A stretch of 64,000 nt of DNA, taken from contig NZ_SBHN01000001.1 of assembly GCF_006980715.1 (NCBI RefSeq), positions 186,001 through 250,000 of the forward strand. The letters are read 5' to 3'. This document shows, piece after piece, positions 39,645-48,447 of the stretch (its first letter is position 1; each line of letters starts with the position of its first letter). The stretch is from Telmatospirillum sp. J64-1. GTDB lineage: Bacteria > Pseudomonadota > Alphaproteobacteria > Rhodospirillales > Magnetospirillaceae. Under the pieces are notes generated by a model, which was not told the DNA's origin, ran no database searches, and was given only the letters and a program-made list of their open reading frames with translations. Made by a program: the position numbers and the translations under genes.

Positions 39645-40120
39645 TCGTTGATCTCTCATAGAGGACGTACTGACCTGATCCTCCTTCGCCAGGGCGCTCT
39701 TGCCTGTCTTCTAACCCCTCATAGGGGACGTAAACCATGGCGCCGAGCGTGGCGGCGTGCGCCCGGTGCATCTTCTAACCCCTCATAGGGGACGTAAACA
39801 CCGCACGATCGTTCGGCGTGCCACCGCCGAGTCGCTTCTAACCCCTCATAGGGGACGTAAACGAACCGCTCCAAGCCATCGCGGTGCATCACCTCCTGCT
39901 TCTAACCCCTCATAGGGGACGTAAACCTGGGCGTCGGTCAGGTCAGGGCGGTAGGCCAGCAGCTTCTAACCCCTCATAGGGGACGTAAACCCAAGCGGTG
40001 AGCAAGTCCAACGTCATCCCGAAGCAACTTCTAACCCCTCATAGGGGACGTAAACGGCCGATTAGAGACCATCACAGTCTCTTCCTGAGAGCCTTCTAAC
40101 CCCTCATAGGGGACGTAAAC
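39645..40120 (-). CRISPR. CRISPR array 1, 8 repeats, 7 spacers, read leftward
   Basis: Seven identical 28-nt repeats start at 39708, 39772, 39835, 39899, 39963, 40028 and 40093. A degenerate eighth lies at 39645-39672. Spacers are 35-37 nt. On the minus strand the repeat begins GTTTACGTCCCC and ends AGGGGTTAGAAG, with a CCCCT/AGGGG stem. The leader lies at the right (40121-40241) and the degenerate copy is at the left, so transcription is leftward and the newest spacer is 40056-40092. The array differs from array 2 at two repeat positions. Confidence 0.98.
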
Positions 40121-40241
40121 CCTGGCTTTGGCTCGATTTTTCCGCTTCCGCCTTTTGCGGGCTGGTGGAAAAGGGGGCTGAACGCCAGGAAAAGGATGTT
40201 CGCTCCCCGGGGAATTTTGCAAGATATCTCATCGAACATCG
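40121..40241 (-). promoter_or_regulatory. leader of array 1 with conserved inverted repeat
   Basis: Read on the minus strand, the block from 40241 to about 40163 matches the array 2 leader at about 88 percent over its first 58 bases. It contains CGATGTTCG (40241-40233), a central TCCCCGGGGA, CGAACATC (40202-40195) and CTTTTCCTGGCGTTC. The dyad ends 73 bases before the first repeat, against 72 in array 2. It starts 35 bases after the WYL gene stop. The conserved position marks it as the spacer-acquisition and promoter leader. Confidence 0.8.
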
Positions 40242-40276
40242 TTCTGCTTGCTCTCCGGGACCATATCGGGCCGAGC

Positions 40277-41080
40277 TTATCCGGCTTCCTGCTGGCTGGC
40301 AATCTGGTCGCATAGGCTTTGCGTCGTCTCGTCGGCGGGCAGCCAGCGGCGGGGGCCGAGGGAGGTTTGCTCGGTCATCCGGCGCACGACATAGCGTGAC
40401 AGGGCCTTGCGGCACCGGCATTCGCGGATGCCGTCCTTTGTCAGCTCCCATTCCTGGGCCAGCGCCGCGCGCAGGGCGGCGGGCAGGGCCGGGTTCACCT
40501 TGAAGCGCAGCAGGATGAATGCCGCCCAGTCCGGGTCGTGGGGATAGGTGAAGCATTCGGACGCAGGCTCCGTCTCGGTGATCCGCGAGAGGACGAAATC
40601 CTTGTGTTTCCGCGCAGTGTGATCCCAGGCGCGGAGATGATAGCGGCTTTGCACATGCACCAGATGGGCGGGCGAGATGATGCGCTCGCTGACGCCCTTG
40701 CGCCCGGTATAGGCGATCAGGACGGCTCGGCGTTTTTGCAGCGCGGGGAGAAGGACGCGCAGGATATGGGCCTGCACCCGCCTTTCCGTCAGCAGGTCGG
40801 CGTCTTCGACGGAGACGCGGAAATCCAGCCCCAGGTCCTTCCAGGCGTGGTTCGACAGGGATTGCGCCCGCAGATGGGCCAGCATCATGTCGGCCGAGCC
40901 GGCCCCTTCTTCGGAAAGCGGCGTGTTCATCGCTGCCAGGCAGCGATAGGCTTGGGCCTGCGACAGGCCGAAAGCCTGCTGGATGTCGGCCGCCTTCACC
41001 TCGCCGAACCAATGGGCCATCAACTGGATGAAGGCGCGTCGCCGCAGAATCTCGCCCGTCACTCCAGGGTCATCCGTCAC
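40277..41080 (-). CDS. WYL domain-containing transcriptional regulator
   Basis: A 267-residue protein: N-terminal helix-turn-helix (AADIQQAFGLSQAQAYRCLA, about residues 34-53) and a central WYL domain (AVLIAYTGRKGVSERIISPA, then HLVHVQSRYHLRAWDHTARK, FVLSRI), with a C-terminal extension. The start is a GTG, with AGAGGAA about 12 bases upstream. It is divergent from the cas operon and runs toward array 1. WYL proteins regulate CRISPR loci elsewhere; Sll7009 represses the type I-D system of Synechocystis. A repressor of cas genes or arrays is the best guess. Confidence 0.92.
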   Translation of the reverse strand: MTDDPGVTGEILRRRAFIQLMAHWFGEVKAADIQQAFGLSQAQAYRCLAAMNTPLSEEGAGSADMMLAHLRAQSLSNHAWKDLGLDFRVSVEDADLLTERRVQAHILRVLLPALQKRRAVLIAYTGRKGVSERIISPAHLVHVQSRYHLRAWDHTARKHKDFVLSRITETEPASECFTYPHDPDWAAFILLRFKVNPALPAALRAALAQEWELTKDGIRECRCRKALSRYVVRRMTEQTSLGPRRWLPADETTQSLCDQIASQQEAG

Positions 41081-41086
41081 CGTTGG

Positions 41087-41108
41087 TTACGTTCCTCTCA
41101 TTTTGAGA
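41087..41108. other. repeat-like hairpin element between WYL and cas6
   Basis: On the plus strand TTACGTTCC (41087-41095) is identical to nine bases at the start of the array 2 repeat and is followed at once by a hairpin, TCTCA-TTT-TGAGA (41096-41108), as in the repeat. On the minus strand the same hairpin covers the AGAGGAA ribosome site of the WYL gene. It may be a degenerate CRISPR repeat (crRNA-like regulator) or a translational switch. The rest of 41109-41204 has only a GGTTG/CAACC stem and the cas6 ribosome site GGGGAGG. Confidence 0.35.
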
Positions 41109-41204
41109 AAATTAATGGTTGTGGGAGGATTTCTTCTGGTTCAAGCTCAGATTGTCATCTTGTGGTTGATAAAAGCAACCTTTAGGTAATGCGGGGAGGC
41201 GGTC

Positions 41205-41936
41205 ATGTTCAGAATTCGCCTGCGTTGCGCCGGAAACCGGCGCATCACCTTCAGCAATGTGGACGTCATCAAGGATGCCGCCGGGGCCATGCTGGAAGCG
41301 GCGGGATGCCCGCCACGGATGCTGTACGGGCCGGAAGCGAGGTCCTGGGGGGCCGGGCCGGTGATGCCGCGCCGTATCGCCCCGCTGGTGCGGCAGGCGA
41401 AGGAGGTTTTCGTCTCCACCCCCGATCCCGACATCGCCGCCTTTCTGATGAAGGCCGACCCCGCCACCATGCGCAAGCAGCAGCCCGCGACGGGCGAGGT
41501 TCTCGACATGACCGGGGCGGCCATCCGCGCCGACCTCGACCCGGTGGTTCCTGGCTGCACCTTCATCGAGGCCGTGGCACTGACCCCGATCGCCATCTCC
41601 CGCCAGGGCGGTGCCGAGGGCCGCAAGACCGGCAAATGGCATGACGATATCCGCCACTGCGATATCTCGGCGGCGGTGAACAGCCGCCTGTCGCGGCTGG
41701 CGGGGCGCCCGGTGGGGCTGACGCTGGTGCCCGACGATCTTTATCTCGCCGGGCGGGGCAAGGGTCATGCCGTGCGGGTGGACGTCAAGCGCAGCGGCGA
41801 CAAGGCCGGTGTGGTGGTCGGCCTGCTGTTCCCCTTCGTCCTGTGCGGACCACCGGAAGACCTGCGCCTGGCCTGGTATGCCGGACTGGGCGAGAAGAAC
41901 CGCATGGGCTTCGGCTTCTTCGGCCTCGCCGCCTGA
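41205..41936 (+). CDS. cas6: CRISPR-associated endoribonuclease Cas6
   Basis: A 243-residue RAMP protein that cuts pre-crRNA within repeats. The C-terminal glycine-rich loop is GLGEKNRMGFGFFG (about residues 227-240), followed by the end of the protein, as usual for Cas6. The N-terminal ferredoxin-like half begins MFRIRLRCAGNRRITF. It must serve two repeat variants whose stems differ in register. GGGGAGGCGGTC precedes the ATG. It is first in the cas operon, 14 bases before cas10d. Confidence 0.85.
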   Translation: MFRIRLRCAGNRRITFSNVDVIKDAAGAMLEAAGCPPRMLYGPEARSWGAGPVMPRRIAPLVRQAKEVFVSTPDPDIAAFLMKADPATMRKQQPATGEVLDMTGAAIRADLDPVVPGCTFIEAVALTPIAISRQGGAEGRKTGKWHDDIRHCDISAAVNSRLSRLAGRPVGLTLVPDDLYLAGRGKGHAVRVDVKRSGDKAGVVVGLLFPFVLCGPPEDLRLAWYAGLGEKNRMGFGFFGLAA

Positions 41937-41950
41937 TAAAGGACAGGATC

Positions 41951-44788
41951 ATGAACGAGATCTCCATGCTGGGGCTGCGCCGCCAGGCGCGGGCGCTTGT
42001 CCAAGAGGCGCAAGAGGCGCTGGACGAGATCGTCCTGCCCGCCATCCTTTGCGACCGCCTGGGGGATGCGTCGGAGCAGAGCCTGAAGGAAATCGCCGCC
42101 GGCAAGCGCACCGATCTGCGTCTTCCCCGCTTCCTCGCCATCAGCGGCAAGGGCGGCCCCGGCCATGAGGAATGGTCGAACGTCACCTTGTTCGATCACG
42201 CCACCTCGGTCGGCATGGCGGCGGCCCATTTCGTCGCCCTCGATCTGCTCGCCGCCGAGGTCGAGACGGAGACGCTGCGCGCCTCTGTCGCCACGGCCCT
42301 TGCCGTCGGCCTGCTGCACGATATCGACAAGCTGCTGGAAAAGGACTGGAAGGAGGTCACGGCCGAGGAAGCCTGCGCCATCTTCCACCGCTATCGGATC
42401 GGTCCCTTCCTGGACCGTTTCGGCGTGACCCTGACGCCCGAGCAATTCACCGCCCTGATCAGCTATGACGAGGTGCGCACCACCTTCCGCCTGCCGGCCC
42501 CCCGCATTCCCGATTATCTGGCGAATATCGTGCGGCGCCATGTGCGCCTGGCCGACAAGCTGGATTCCCTGTGGCTGCACGGCCTGCCGTCCGAAACGGC
42601 CAAGACGGTCTTGGAGGCCTGGGCGAAGGCGCTGCGCAAGGATGCCAGTTTCTTTCATCCGGAAGCCTTCAGCGATTACGCGCCGATGGTGATTTTCGAT
42701 CCCCACCATCCCTTCATCCTCGCGAAACTTGCCGATGCCTTGGAACATACCTGCGAGACGATGACGGGGATGCGTCCGCTCTTCCATGCGGTGCGGGACG
42801 AAACCCTGGTCTCGTTGCTTCCCGCCGAACAGGCCGAGGCGATCAAGGCCGCCGCCATCGAGGAGGTGGCGCAGGCCATTCCCTTCGACAGTGAGATCCT
42901 GTTCAGTGCGGTCGGCATTCCCAAGATCAGCGGCGCGCGGCCCGACTGGGCGATTCTTCAGGCTTTGGTGAGAAAGGGCATTCCAACCGGCGATGTCCGG
43001 CGTCTGCTGGCGGTGAACATGGCTGATCTGGAGGCGCATGAAGCGGAATTGCGGCGGCTGGCGGTCGCGGCGGGCTGTCCCGTCGTCAGCACCGAAAAGC
43101 TGCCGGGCGGCAAGACCCTGCCGCTTATCCGCATGCCGCAAGAAGACGAGGCGGAATTCGCAGCGGTGCGGCAGGCCTGCCTGGTTTCGCTGGCGGTCGG
43201 CGTCGAGGAGGCGACACCGGACAAGGCCTTGAGCCGCAAGGCCCGAGAAGAGAGCTTGGCGCGGCTGCTGGGGGATCTTCCTGAAACACTGGCTTCTTTC
43301 GGCGACCTGACCCGGCGCACCTCCCTGACCCTGCTCGCCACCGCGCGGATGGAACAGGACTCCGCTTTCGCGGCGGAACTGGAGGCCCTGATGGAAACCT
43401 GGTTCGGCGAACAGGGTGTCTTCGCCACCCTGCCGGACAAGACCACTCCCGTACGTCAGGCCGTCCGGCAGCGTCTCCAGGCCATGGCCGCCGGAGAGGT
43501 GGTGGAAGCCCCGGCGGCATCCCAGCATTGCCTGATCACCGGCGAACCGGTTCTGGGGCATCCGGTCGAGGGCAAGGATGGGCTGTACGGCATCAAGTCC
43601 AGCGCCCTGTCCTATCGTGAGGGGCGGGCGGAACAGAAGTTCCGCGAACAGGCCGAGGTCTATCTCTCTCCCATCTCCTATGCCGAATACCGCATGCGGG
43701 CCGCCAGCTTCGCCAGAATCAAGGGCGGTGAGGACGGCATTCCCCTGCGCCTGTCCTCGCCTACGGCCGGCGGCATCTTCAGCCTGACGGTCAAGGAGAT
43801 GAACGACCGGGATTTCGGGCTGTTCGACATGGTGCGGGCCGACCGCACCCGGCTGACCTATGACGGGCTGGAAAGCTATTACGGGCGGACACAGCTTGGC
43901 CGCTTCGAGCAGATGCCCAATCGTTTCGCCGACCGTATCACCTTCCTGCGCATCGCGATGGAAGCCGCACAGCGCTATGGCCGCCCGCTGCATCTGTTTT
44001 CCGGCCTGCCTTATCCGCGCCGGGATTTCTTTCATTGCGACTGCATCGATCCCGAATTGCGCGCCCTTCTGGGCGGCGACAGTTTTCGTCTGGAAGAATT
44101 GCCGAAAGCAATCGGCCTGCTGAAGCTGGTCGGGCTGATTGCCGGGGTGCGCAAAGAGGGCGGGCTGGGACTGGTCGATGCCGCCAAGTCCTTCTGCCTG
44201 CCGCACAGCCGCTTCGCCGCCGCTTGCCTGGCCTGGGCCACGGCCCGGGACCGGGCGCCCGAGGCCGGAAAGCCGGGGCGGATGGATGTCTCTTCCCAGA
44301 CGCTCGTCACCCTCAACGACCATATCGCAAACGAGGTTGCCAGGATGGACCAGGACAAAAGCATTGCTCCGCCCGTGGAACTGGGGCGGAAAGCCTGCCG
44401 CATTCAACGCCGTCCCGGCTGGGACGCCAGCGCCAATGACGAAAGCTTTCTGCTGCGCACGGCCATCGAGGCGGCGACCGACGCCTATCGGCAGGGATGG
44501 CGCGACCGCGAGGGACTGATTGCAGCCGTGGCCGGACGCATTGCCGTGGATGGCGAGAACCGCAAGAAGGGCGAGTTCTATTCCTCGGCGGCTCACCGCG
44601 AGCCGGGGCAGAGGATCGATGATGCCATCCAGGATTTCGCCGAAACCTTCGTGGACAGGGCCTGGAACGGCGCGTTCAAGGGCCGCCCGCCGTCTTCGGG
44701 CGAGTTGCGCACCTTCCAGGCCGCCTATCGCTGGGCCTTCACGCGCTCCGCCGTGAAGGACGCCAAAGCCGACCTTCCCGCCGCCTGA
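41951..44788 (+). CDS. cas10d: type I-D large subunit Cas10d (Csc3) with HD nuclease domain
   Basis: This 945-residue protein acts as large subunit and DNA nuclease of the type I-D effector. The N-terminal HD domain shows His83 (LFDHATSVG), His123-Asp124 (GLLHDIDKLL), His197 and Asp202 (RHVRLADKLDSLW). A cysteine-bearing segment, HCLITGEPVLGHP, lies near residue 525. No catalytic GGDD palm motif was seen, so no cyclase activity is expected. The start at 41951 is chosen over an in-frame codon inside cas6. Gene order and the HD-free Cas3 downstream support the I-D assignment. Confidence 0.87.
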   Translation: MNEISMLGLRRQARALVQEAQEALDEIVLPAILCDRLGDASEQSLKEIAAGKRTDLRLPRFLAISGKGGPGHEEWSNVTLFDHATSVGMAAAHFVALDLLAAEVETETLRASVATALAVGLLHDIDKLLEKDWKEVTAEEACAIFHRYRIGPFLDRFGVTLTPEQFTALISYDEVRTTFRLPAPRIPDYLANIVRRHVRLADKLDSLWLHGLPSETAKTVLEAWAKALRKDASFFHPEAFSDYAPMVIFDPHHPFILAKLADALEHTCETMTGMRPLFHAVRDETLVSLLPAEQAEAIKAAAIEEVAQAIPFDSEILFSAVGIPKISGARPDWAILQALVRKGIPTGDVRRLLAVNMADLEAHEAELRRLAVAAGCPVVSTEKLPGGKTLPLIRMPQEDEAEFAAVRQACLVSLAVGVEEATPDKALSRKAREESLARLLGDLPETLASFGDLTRRTSLTLLATARMEQDSAFAAELEALMETWFGEQGVFATLPDKTTPVRQAVRQRLQAMAAGEVVEAPAASQHCLITGEPVLGHPVEGKDGLYGIKSSALSYREGRAEQKFREQAEVYLSPISYAEYRMRAASFARIKGGEDGIPLRLSSPTAGGIFSLTVKEMNDRDFGLFDMVRADRTRLTYDGLESYYGRTQLGRFEQMPNRFADRITFLRIAMEAAQRYGRPLHLFSGLPYPRRDFFHCDCIDPELRALLGGDSFRLEELPKAIGLLKLVGLIAGVRKEGGLGLVDAAKSFCLPHSRFAAACLAWATARDRAPEAGKPGRMDVSSQTLVTLNDHIANEVARMDQDKSIAPPVELGRKACRIQRRPGWDASANDESFLLRTAIEAATDAYRQGWRDREGLIAAVAGRIAVDGENRKKGEFYSSAAHREPGQRIDDAIQDFAETFVDRAWNGAFKGRPPSSGELRTFQAAYRWAFTRSAVKDAKADLPAA

Positions 44789-44814
44789 CGCCATTCTTGA
44801 ACAAGGACAGTGCC

Positions 44815-45807
44815 ATGTCTGTCATTCCCCAATTGAAAAAATATCTCGGTTCCCTCGATCACCTGACCGACGAGAGCAGCGACGGCAAGAAAGACTACAC
44901 CCATCCCAAGCTGCGCAATCTGGGCGTCGTCTCGCTGGTGCTGGTGCGGGAAATCGTCGCCCCGGCGGTGTTCCGCAACCAGGAGGCCGAGATCACCGAC
45001 ATCACCGTCGGCGGCAAGCGCTTCGTCCGCGCGGTCCCGAACAAGTTCAAGCATCGCGAGCGGGCCAACGGGTTGAAGCTGCTGCGCCATTTCGGCACGG
45101 GCGGGGCCTATCCGCAGAACCGTCATGCCATGCCCGAAAAGGCCAAGCCCTCGGCGGCCTTCGACCTCAACAGCCTGGTCTTCGGCGACAGCGTCAACCA
45201 GGGCAACAAGGTCCTGCCGGTCAAGGCCGCCGCCCTGTATTCGGACGGGCTGAGCCTGATGCCCTACGAATATTGCGTGGACAAGACCTTCCACAACCGC
45301 GCCGCCGAGGACGGGTCGCTGTTCGACGCTGCCAAGAAGGAAAATTCGAACAATCTGTTCGAGCGCCATTTTGTCAAGCCGGGCACGCTGATGGTGCAGG
45401 TGATTTCCTGTCCCGGCCGCATCATGCCGGTGGAAGCCTTCGAGCATCTGGTCCTGAGCCTGGGCCTGTCGGGTGCCTATGGCGGCCAGACCTCCGTCAC
45501 CGGGGTCAATGTGCGGACCCATATTGCGGGCATCTATGCCTCGCTGATCGAACGCCCCGAAACCTCGCCCTATGTCATCGCCGATCAGGTGGAGGGGACG
45601 GAGCTTGCCTCGGTGATCGAGAAGATTCATGCCCTGGTGGCGCCTCATCACGAAGTCGCCATCCCGGCGACGGAAGCGGAAAGCTACCGCGCCGCCCTGT
45701 CGGAGGACCTGCTCGGCGGCAGCGGCCGCCTGCGCGAGGCCTATGGCCAGGCCCATGGCGCGGTCGCTCATCTGTTCGATGCCTGGTTCAGCGGCCAGGC
45801 CTCTTGA
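44815..45807 (+). CDS. csc2: type I-D Cas7 backbone protein Csc2
   Basis: A 330-residue RAMP protein that forms the helical backbone along the crRNA. Csc2-like stretches are LRNLGVVSLVLVREIVAPAV at the N-terminus, FGDSVNQGNKVLPVKAAALY, NLFERHFVKPGTLMVQVISC and LSLGLSGAYGGQTSVTGVNV. The start at 44815 follows ACAAGGACAGTGCC; an earlier in-frame ATG lacks a ribosome site. It lies 26 bases after cas10d. Confidence 0.9.
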   Translation: MSVIPQLKKYLGSLDHLTDESSDGKKDYTHPKLRNLGVVSLVLVREIVAPAVFRNQEAEITDITVGGKRFVRAVPNKFKHRERANGLKLLRHFGTGGAYPQNRHAMPEKAKPSAAFDLNSLVFGDSVNQGNKVLPVKAAALYSDGLSLMPYEYCVDKTFHNRAAEDGSLFDAAKKENSNNLFERHFVKPGTLMVQVISCPGRIMPVEAFEHLVLSLGLSGAYGGQTSVTGVNVRTHIAGIYASLIERPETSPYVIADQVEGTELASVIEKIHALVAPHHEVAIPATEAESYRAALSEDLLGGSGRLREAYGQAHGAVAHLFDAWFSGQAS

Positions 45808-45832
45808 TCCAGCCTTGCCGGGAGAGTGTGCC

Positions 45833-46462
45833 ATGACCGTGACCCCTATCCGGGCCACCACCCTGACGCCGTTCAATTACGGTCATCTGGCCGTGCAGGG
45901 CGGGGTGGCGACCATTCCTCATCTCATCGGCGACCGCGCCATCGCCTTCGCCCTGGCGGCGGCCTTGGGGATCATGAGCACCTCTCCCGTTCCGCCGCCC
46001 AAGAATTACCGTGCCCATCTGGCGGCGATGCCCTGGCGGAGTTCGGTGTTGGAAACCGACGATCCGCAGCTTCTGCCGCCGCTGGCCCGCCGTTCGGACC
46101 TGGGGGTGGAAGGCGGCTATCCCGACAAGGTCCGCCGTGCCGCGGCCAGCGGCAATTTCAAGGAATTCTTCACCATCCAGGAAGTCCCGGCGGGGCAGGT
46201 CTTTCGCGGCGCCGTCTTCGGGCAGGACCCGTTCCGCTTCCGCGATCTCGGCCCCGTCCTGGTGGTGCGCATCGGCTCCAACCGCACCGGCATGCTCAAG
46301 ATCGAGCGGGACGAGACGGTACAGGATGTCCGCCTCAACGCCTCCACTGCCTTGCTGTTCGGCCGGAAGCTGAAAGTCGAACGCTACATCCTGCACGAGA
46401 CGCAGCTGACCGCCCCCATGTCCCTGACCGAGGCTGAGGAGGAAGCCCTGAAATGGACCTGA
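45833..46462 (+). CDS. csc1: type I-D Cas5 protein Csc1
   Basis: A 209-residue RAMP protein that binds the 5' handle of the crRNA in the I-D Cascade. It begins VTPIRATTLTPFNYGHLAVQ with GGVATIPHLIGDRAIAFAL next, typical of Csc1; the latter half includes VRIGSNRTGMLKIERDE. The start is placed at 45833 after GGGAGAGTGTGCC, because the longer frame runs far into csc2. Its stop overlaps the cas3 start by ten bases (ATGGACCTGA). Confidence 0.85.
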   Translation: MTVTPIRATTLTPFNYGHLAVQGGVATIPHLIGDRAIAFALAAALGIMSTSPVPPPKNYRAHLAAMPWRSSVLETDDPQLLPPLARRSDLGVEGGYPDKVRRAAASGNFKEFFTIQEVPAGQVFRGAVFGQDPFRFRDLGPVLVVRIGSNRTGMLKIERDETVQDVRLNASTALLFGRKLKVERYILHETQLTAPMSLTEAEEEALKWT

Positions 46463-48447
46463 TGGCCCGCATGACCATCGCCCGCCATGGCGTGGCGCAG
46501 GACGAAGCGGGGCTGTCGCCGATGCAGGCGGGCCTGCTGACCACCGAGCGCCCGGTGACGCTGGCGAGCGCCCCCACCGGTGCGGGCAAGAGCTATGTCT
46601 ATCGGCGGGCGGTGGAGATGGGGCGGCGGGTGCTGTTCGTGGTGCCGACCCGCCGTCTCGCCCAGAACCAAGCGACGGCCCTGCGCGAGGATTTGCGCAA
46701 GGCGGGCTGGCCGGAGCGGGATTGCATCGAGAAGATCGCCGTCTGGACGGGGGACAGCGCCGCCGAGATGCGCGAAAGCGGCCAGGATGTCGGCGCGCAC
46801 CGCCGGGGGCGGTTCGTGTCGTTGCGGCCCGGCGAGCGCGGCGAGATCATCTTCATCACTCCGGAAAGCCTGTCGCGCCTGCTGCTCGATCCCACCCATG
46901 CCGAGGGCCAGGGGGATATCGGCCCGGCGGCGCTGATGACCCATTTCGATCATATCGTCTTCGATGAATTCCACCTCACCCAGGCGCGCGGCTTCGGGCT
47001 GATCGCGCTTTGTGCCGGGCTGGCTACCCAGGGGCCCTGGGGACGCGAGACGGCGGACGGCCCGGTGCGCGCCAAGGTCTCGCTGCTTTCGGCCACCCCC
47101 ATCGACATCCTGCCGGTCATGACGCGGCTGGGCATTCCCATGACGGCGCGGGACGTGATCGGCGAAACCATCATCCCCGAGGGCGGGCGTGCCTTGCATG
47201 GCGACGTGACGGTCGATTTCGTCGAGGCGGAATCGCCGCTCGACGTCCTGCGCGGGTTTCGGAACGAGATCGACGCCCTGCCGCAGGGGCAATGCGCCGT
47301 GGCGATCTATGATGCCCTGAAGGACCTGCAGCGCGACGTGCCCGAACTGCTGTCCCTGGCCGAGACTCTGGGGCTGATGGAGAATGAGCGCTTTCTGATC
47401 GACAGCAGCATCGACGGCCAGCGCGACGCCCCCTGGTGCGGCCGGGGCAAGAGCCTGGAGGGCCGCCGCCTGATCGCCGCCACCTCGACCATCGAGGTCG
47501 GCGTCACCCTGCCGGGCCTGACCCTGCTGGTGATGGACCCGGGCTTCACGCCCTTATCCTTCATGCAGCGCCTGGGCCGCGTGGCGCGGGGCAGCCTGAA
47601 CGGGCGGGTCGTCGTCCGCCTGGGCCGCAAGACGGCCTCCGAACGTCCCTGGCTGCAACGGCTGATCGACTGGGTATCGGCGCGGCCGGGACAGGTCTCC
47701 ATTCAGGAGCTGTCGGCTTTCCTGGCCGATCTCGCCCGCATCGCCGACCGGTTCCACCTGCCGGAGGAAGCCGGACAGGTGCTGGAGACGGGAGAAGGCG
47801 GCGTGGATTTCTTCGCTGCCATGCCGCTCCGCGCTGCTTTCGCCGCCGGTGTCTATTGGGTGCTGCTGGAAGATCGCCTGCGCGAACAGGACATGAAGGA
47901 CAAGGCCTTCCAGATCGGCAAGGCGGCCCCGCCCACCGCCCGTTGCGTGCGGGCTTGGCTGGACCGGATCGCGGGGATCAAGGGCGGCCGGGCTTGGCGT
48001 CGGACATTCGAGAAACAGGCCTGCATCCTGCGCGATTTCTCTCCCACCGTGACGGTCATCGGCGCGGGCGGCGAGAAATTCAAGATTTCCGCCGCCTGGC
48101 TGACCACGCACACCTCCGTCCTCGACCACTTTCCGGTCAGCCTCGATGCCGCCGGCAATACGGTGGTCGTCGTGCCCGATGTCATCGAATGGGGCAAATT
48201 GCTGCGCCGGGATGGTGACCGGCGGCTTTATCAGCGCCATGCCTTGTTGCCCTTCCCGGGCGACATCAAAGCCCCGCTGGACCGTGCGCCGTTCCAGCAA
48301 TATGCGGCGGCGGTCGAGCGGCATATGGGGCGCGGCCGCGATGACGAGGGTGTCCGGCTGGCCGTGCAACTGGTCAATGCCACGGGGATCATACCCTATG
48401 ACGAAGACGGATTGGGATCGGTCGGCGCGGCTACAGGCATTCTGTGA
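46453..48447 (+). CDS. cas3: Cas3' helicase without HD domain
   Basis: A 664-residue superfamily 2 helicase that unwinds target DNA. It starts directly with the Q/Walker A region (QAGLLTTERPVTLASAPTGA, then GKSYV near residue 40). DEFH is in HIVFDEFHLTQARG, motif III in LLSATPIDIL, motif V in STIEVGVTLPG and motif VI in QRLGRVARG. No HD nuclease motif is present before Walker A. In type I-D the nuclease sits in Cas10d, so this split is diagnostic. It overlaps csc1 and cas4, implying coupled translation. Confidence 0.92.
   Translation: MDLMARMTIARHGVAQDEAGLSPMQAGLLTTERPVTLASAPTGAGKSYVYRRAVEMGRRVLFVVPTRRLAQNQATALREDLRKAGWPERDCIEKIAVWTGDSAAEMRESGQDVGAHRRGRFVSLRPGERGEIIFITPESLSRLLLDPTHAEGQGDIGPAALMTHFDHIVFDEFHLTQARGFGLIALCAGLATQGPWGRETADGPVRAKVSLLSATPIDILPVMTRLGIPMTARDVIGETIIPEGGRALHGDVTVDFVEAESPLDVLRGFRNEIDALPQGQCAVAIYDALKDLQRDVPELLSLAETLGLMENERFLIDSSIDGQRDAPWCGRGKSLEGRRLIAATSTIEVGVTLPGLTLLVMDPGFTPLSFMQRLGRVARGSLNGRVVVRLGRKTASERPWLQRLIDWVSARPGQVSIQELSAFLADLARIADRFHLPEEAGQVLETGEGGVDFFAAMPLRAAFAAGVYWVLLEDRLREQDMKDKAFQIGKAAPPTARCVRAWLDRIAGIKGGRAWRRTFEKQACILRDFSPTVTVIGAGGEKFKISAAWLTTHTSVLDHFPVSLDAAGNTVVVVPDVIEWGKLLRRDGDRRLYQRHALLPFPGDIKAPLDRAPFQQYAAAVERHMGRGRDDEGVRLAVQLVNATGIIPYDEDGLGSVGAATGIL

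Noticed and set aside
40031-40302. Short frames reading through array 1 repeats
   Set aside because: They translate the 28-nt repeat as a periodic peptide, an artefact of the array; likewise frames at 51012-51254 and 51398-51604.
44065-44085. GGDS in Cas10d, considered as a palm polymerase/cyclase motif
   Set aside because: The surroundings (PELRALLGGDSFRLEEL) do not resemble the strand-turn-strand GGDD hairpin of Cas10, and Cas10d is generally not a cyclase.
41765-44794. Open frame of 1009 codons on the minus strand, opposite cas10d
   Set aside because: Same shadow pattern, with no motif or ribosome site, and it covers a gene with clear HD motifs.
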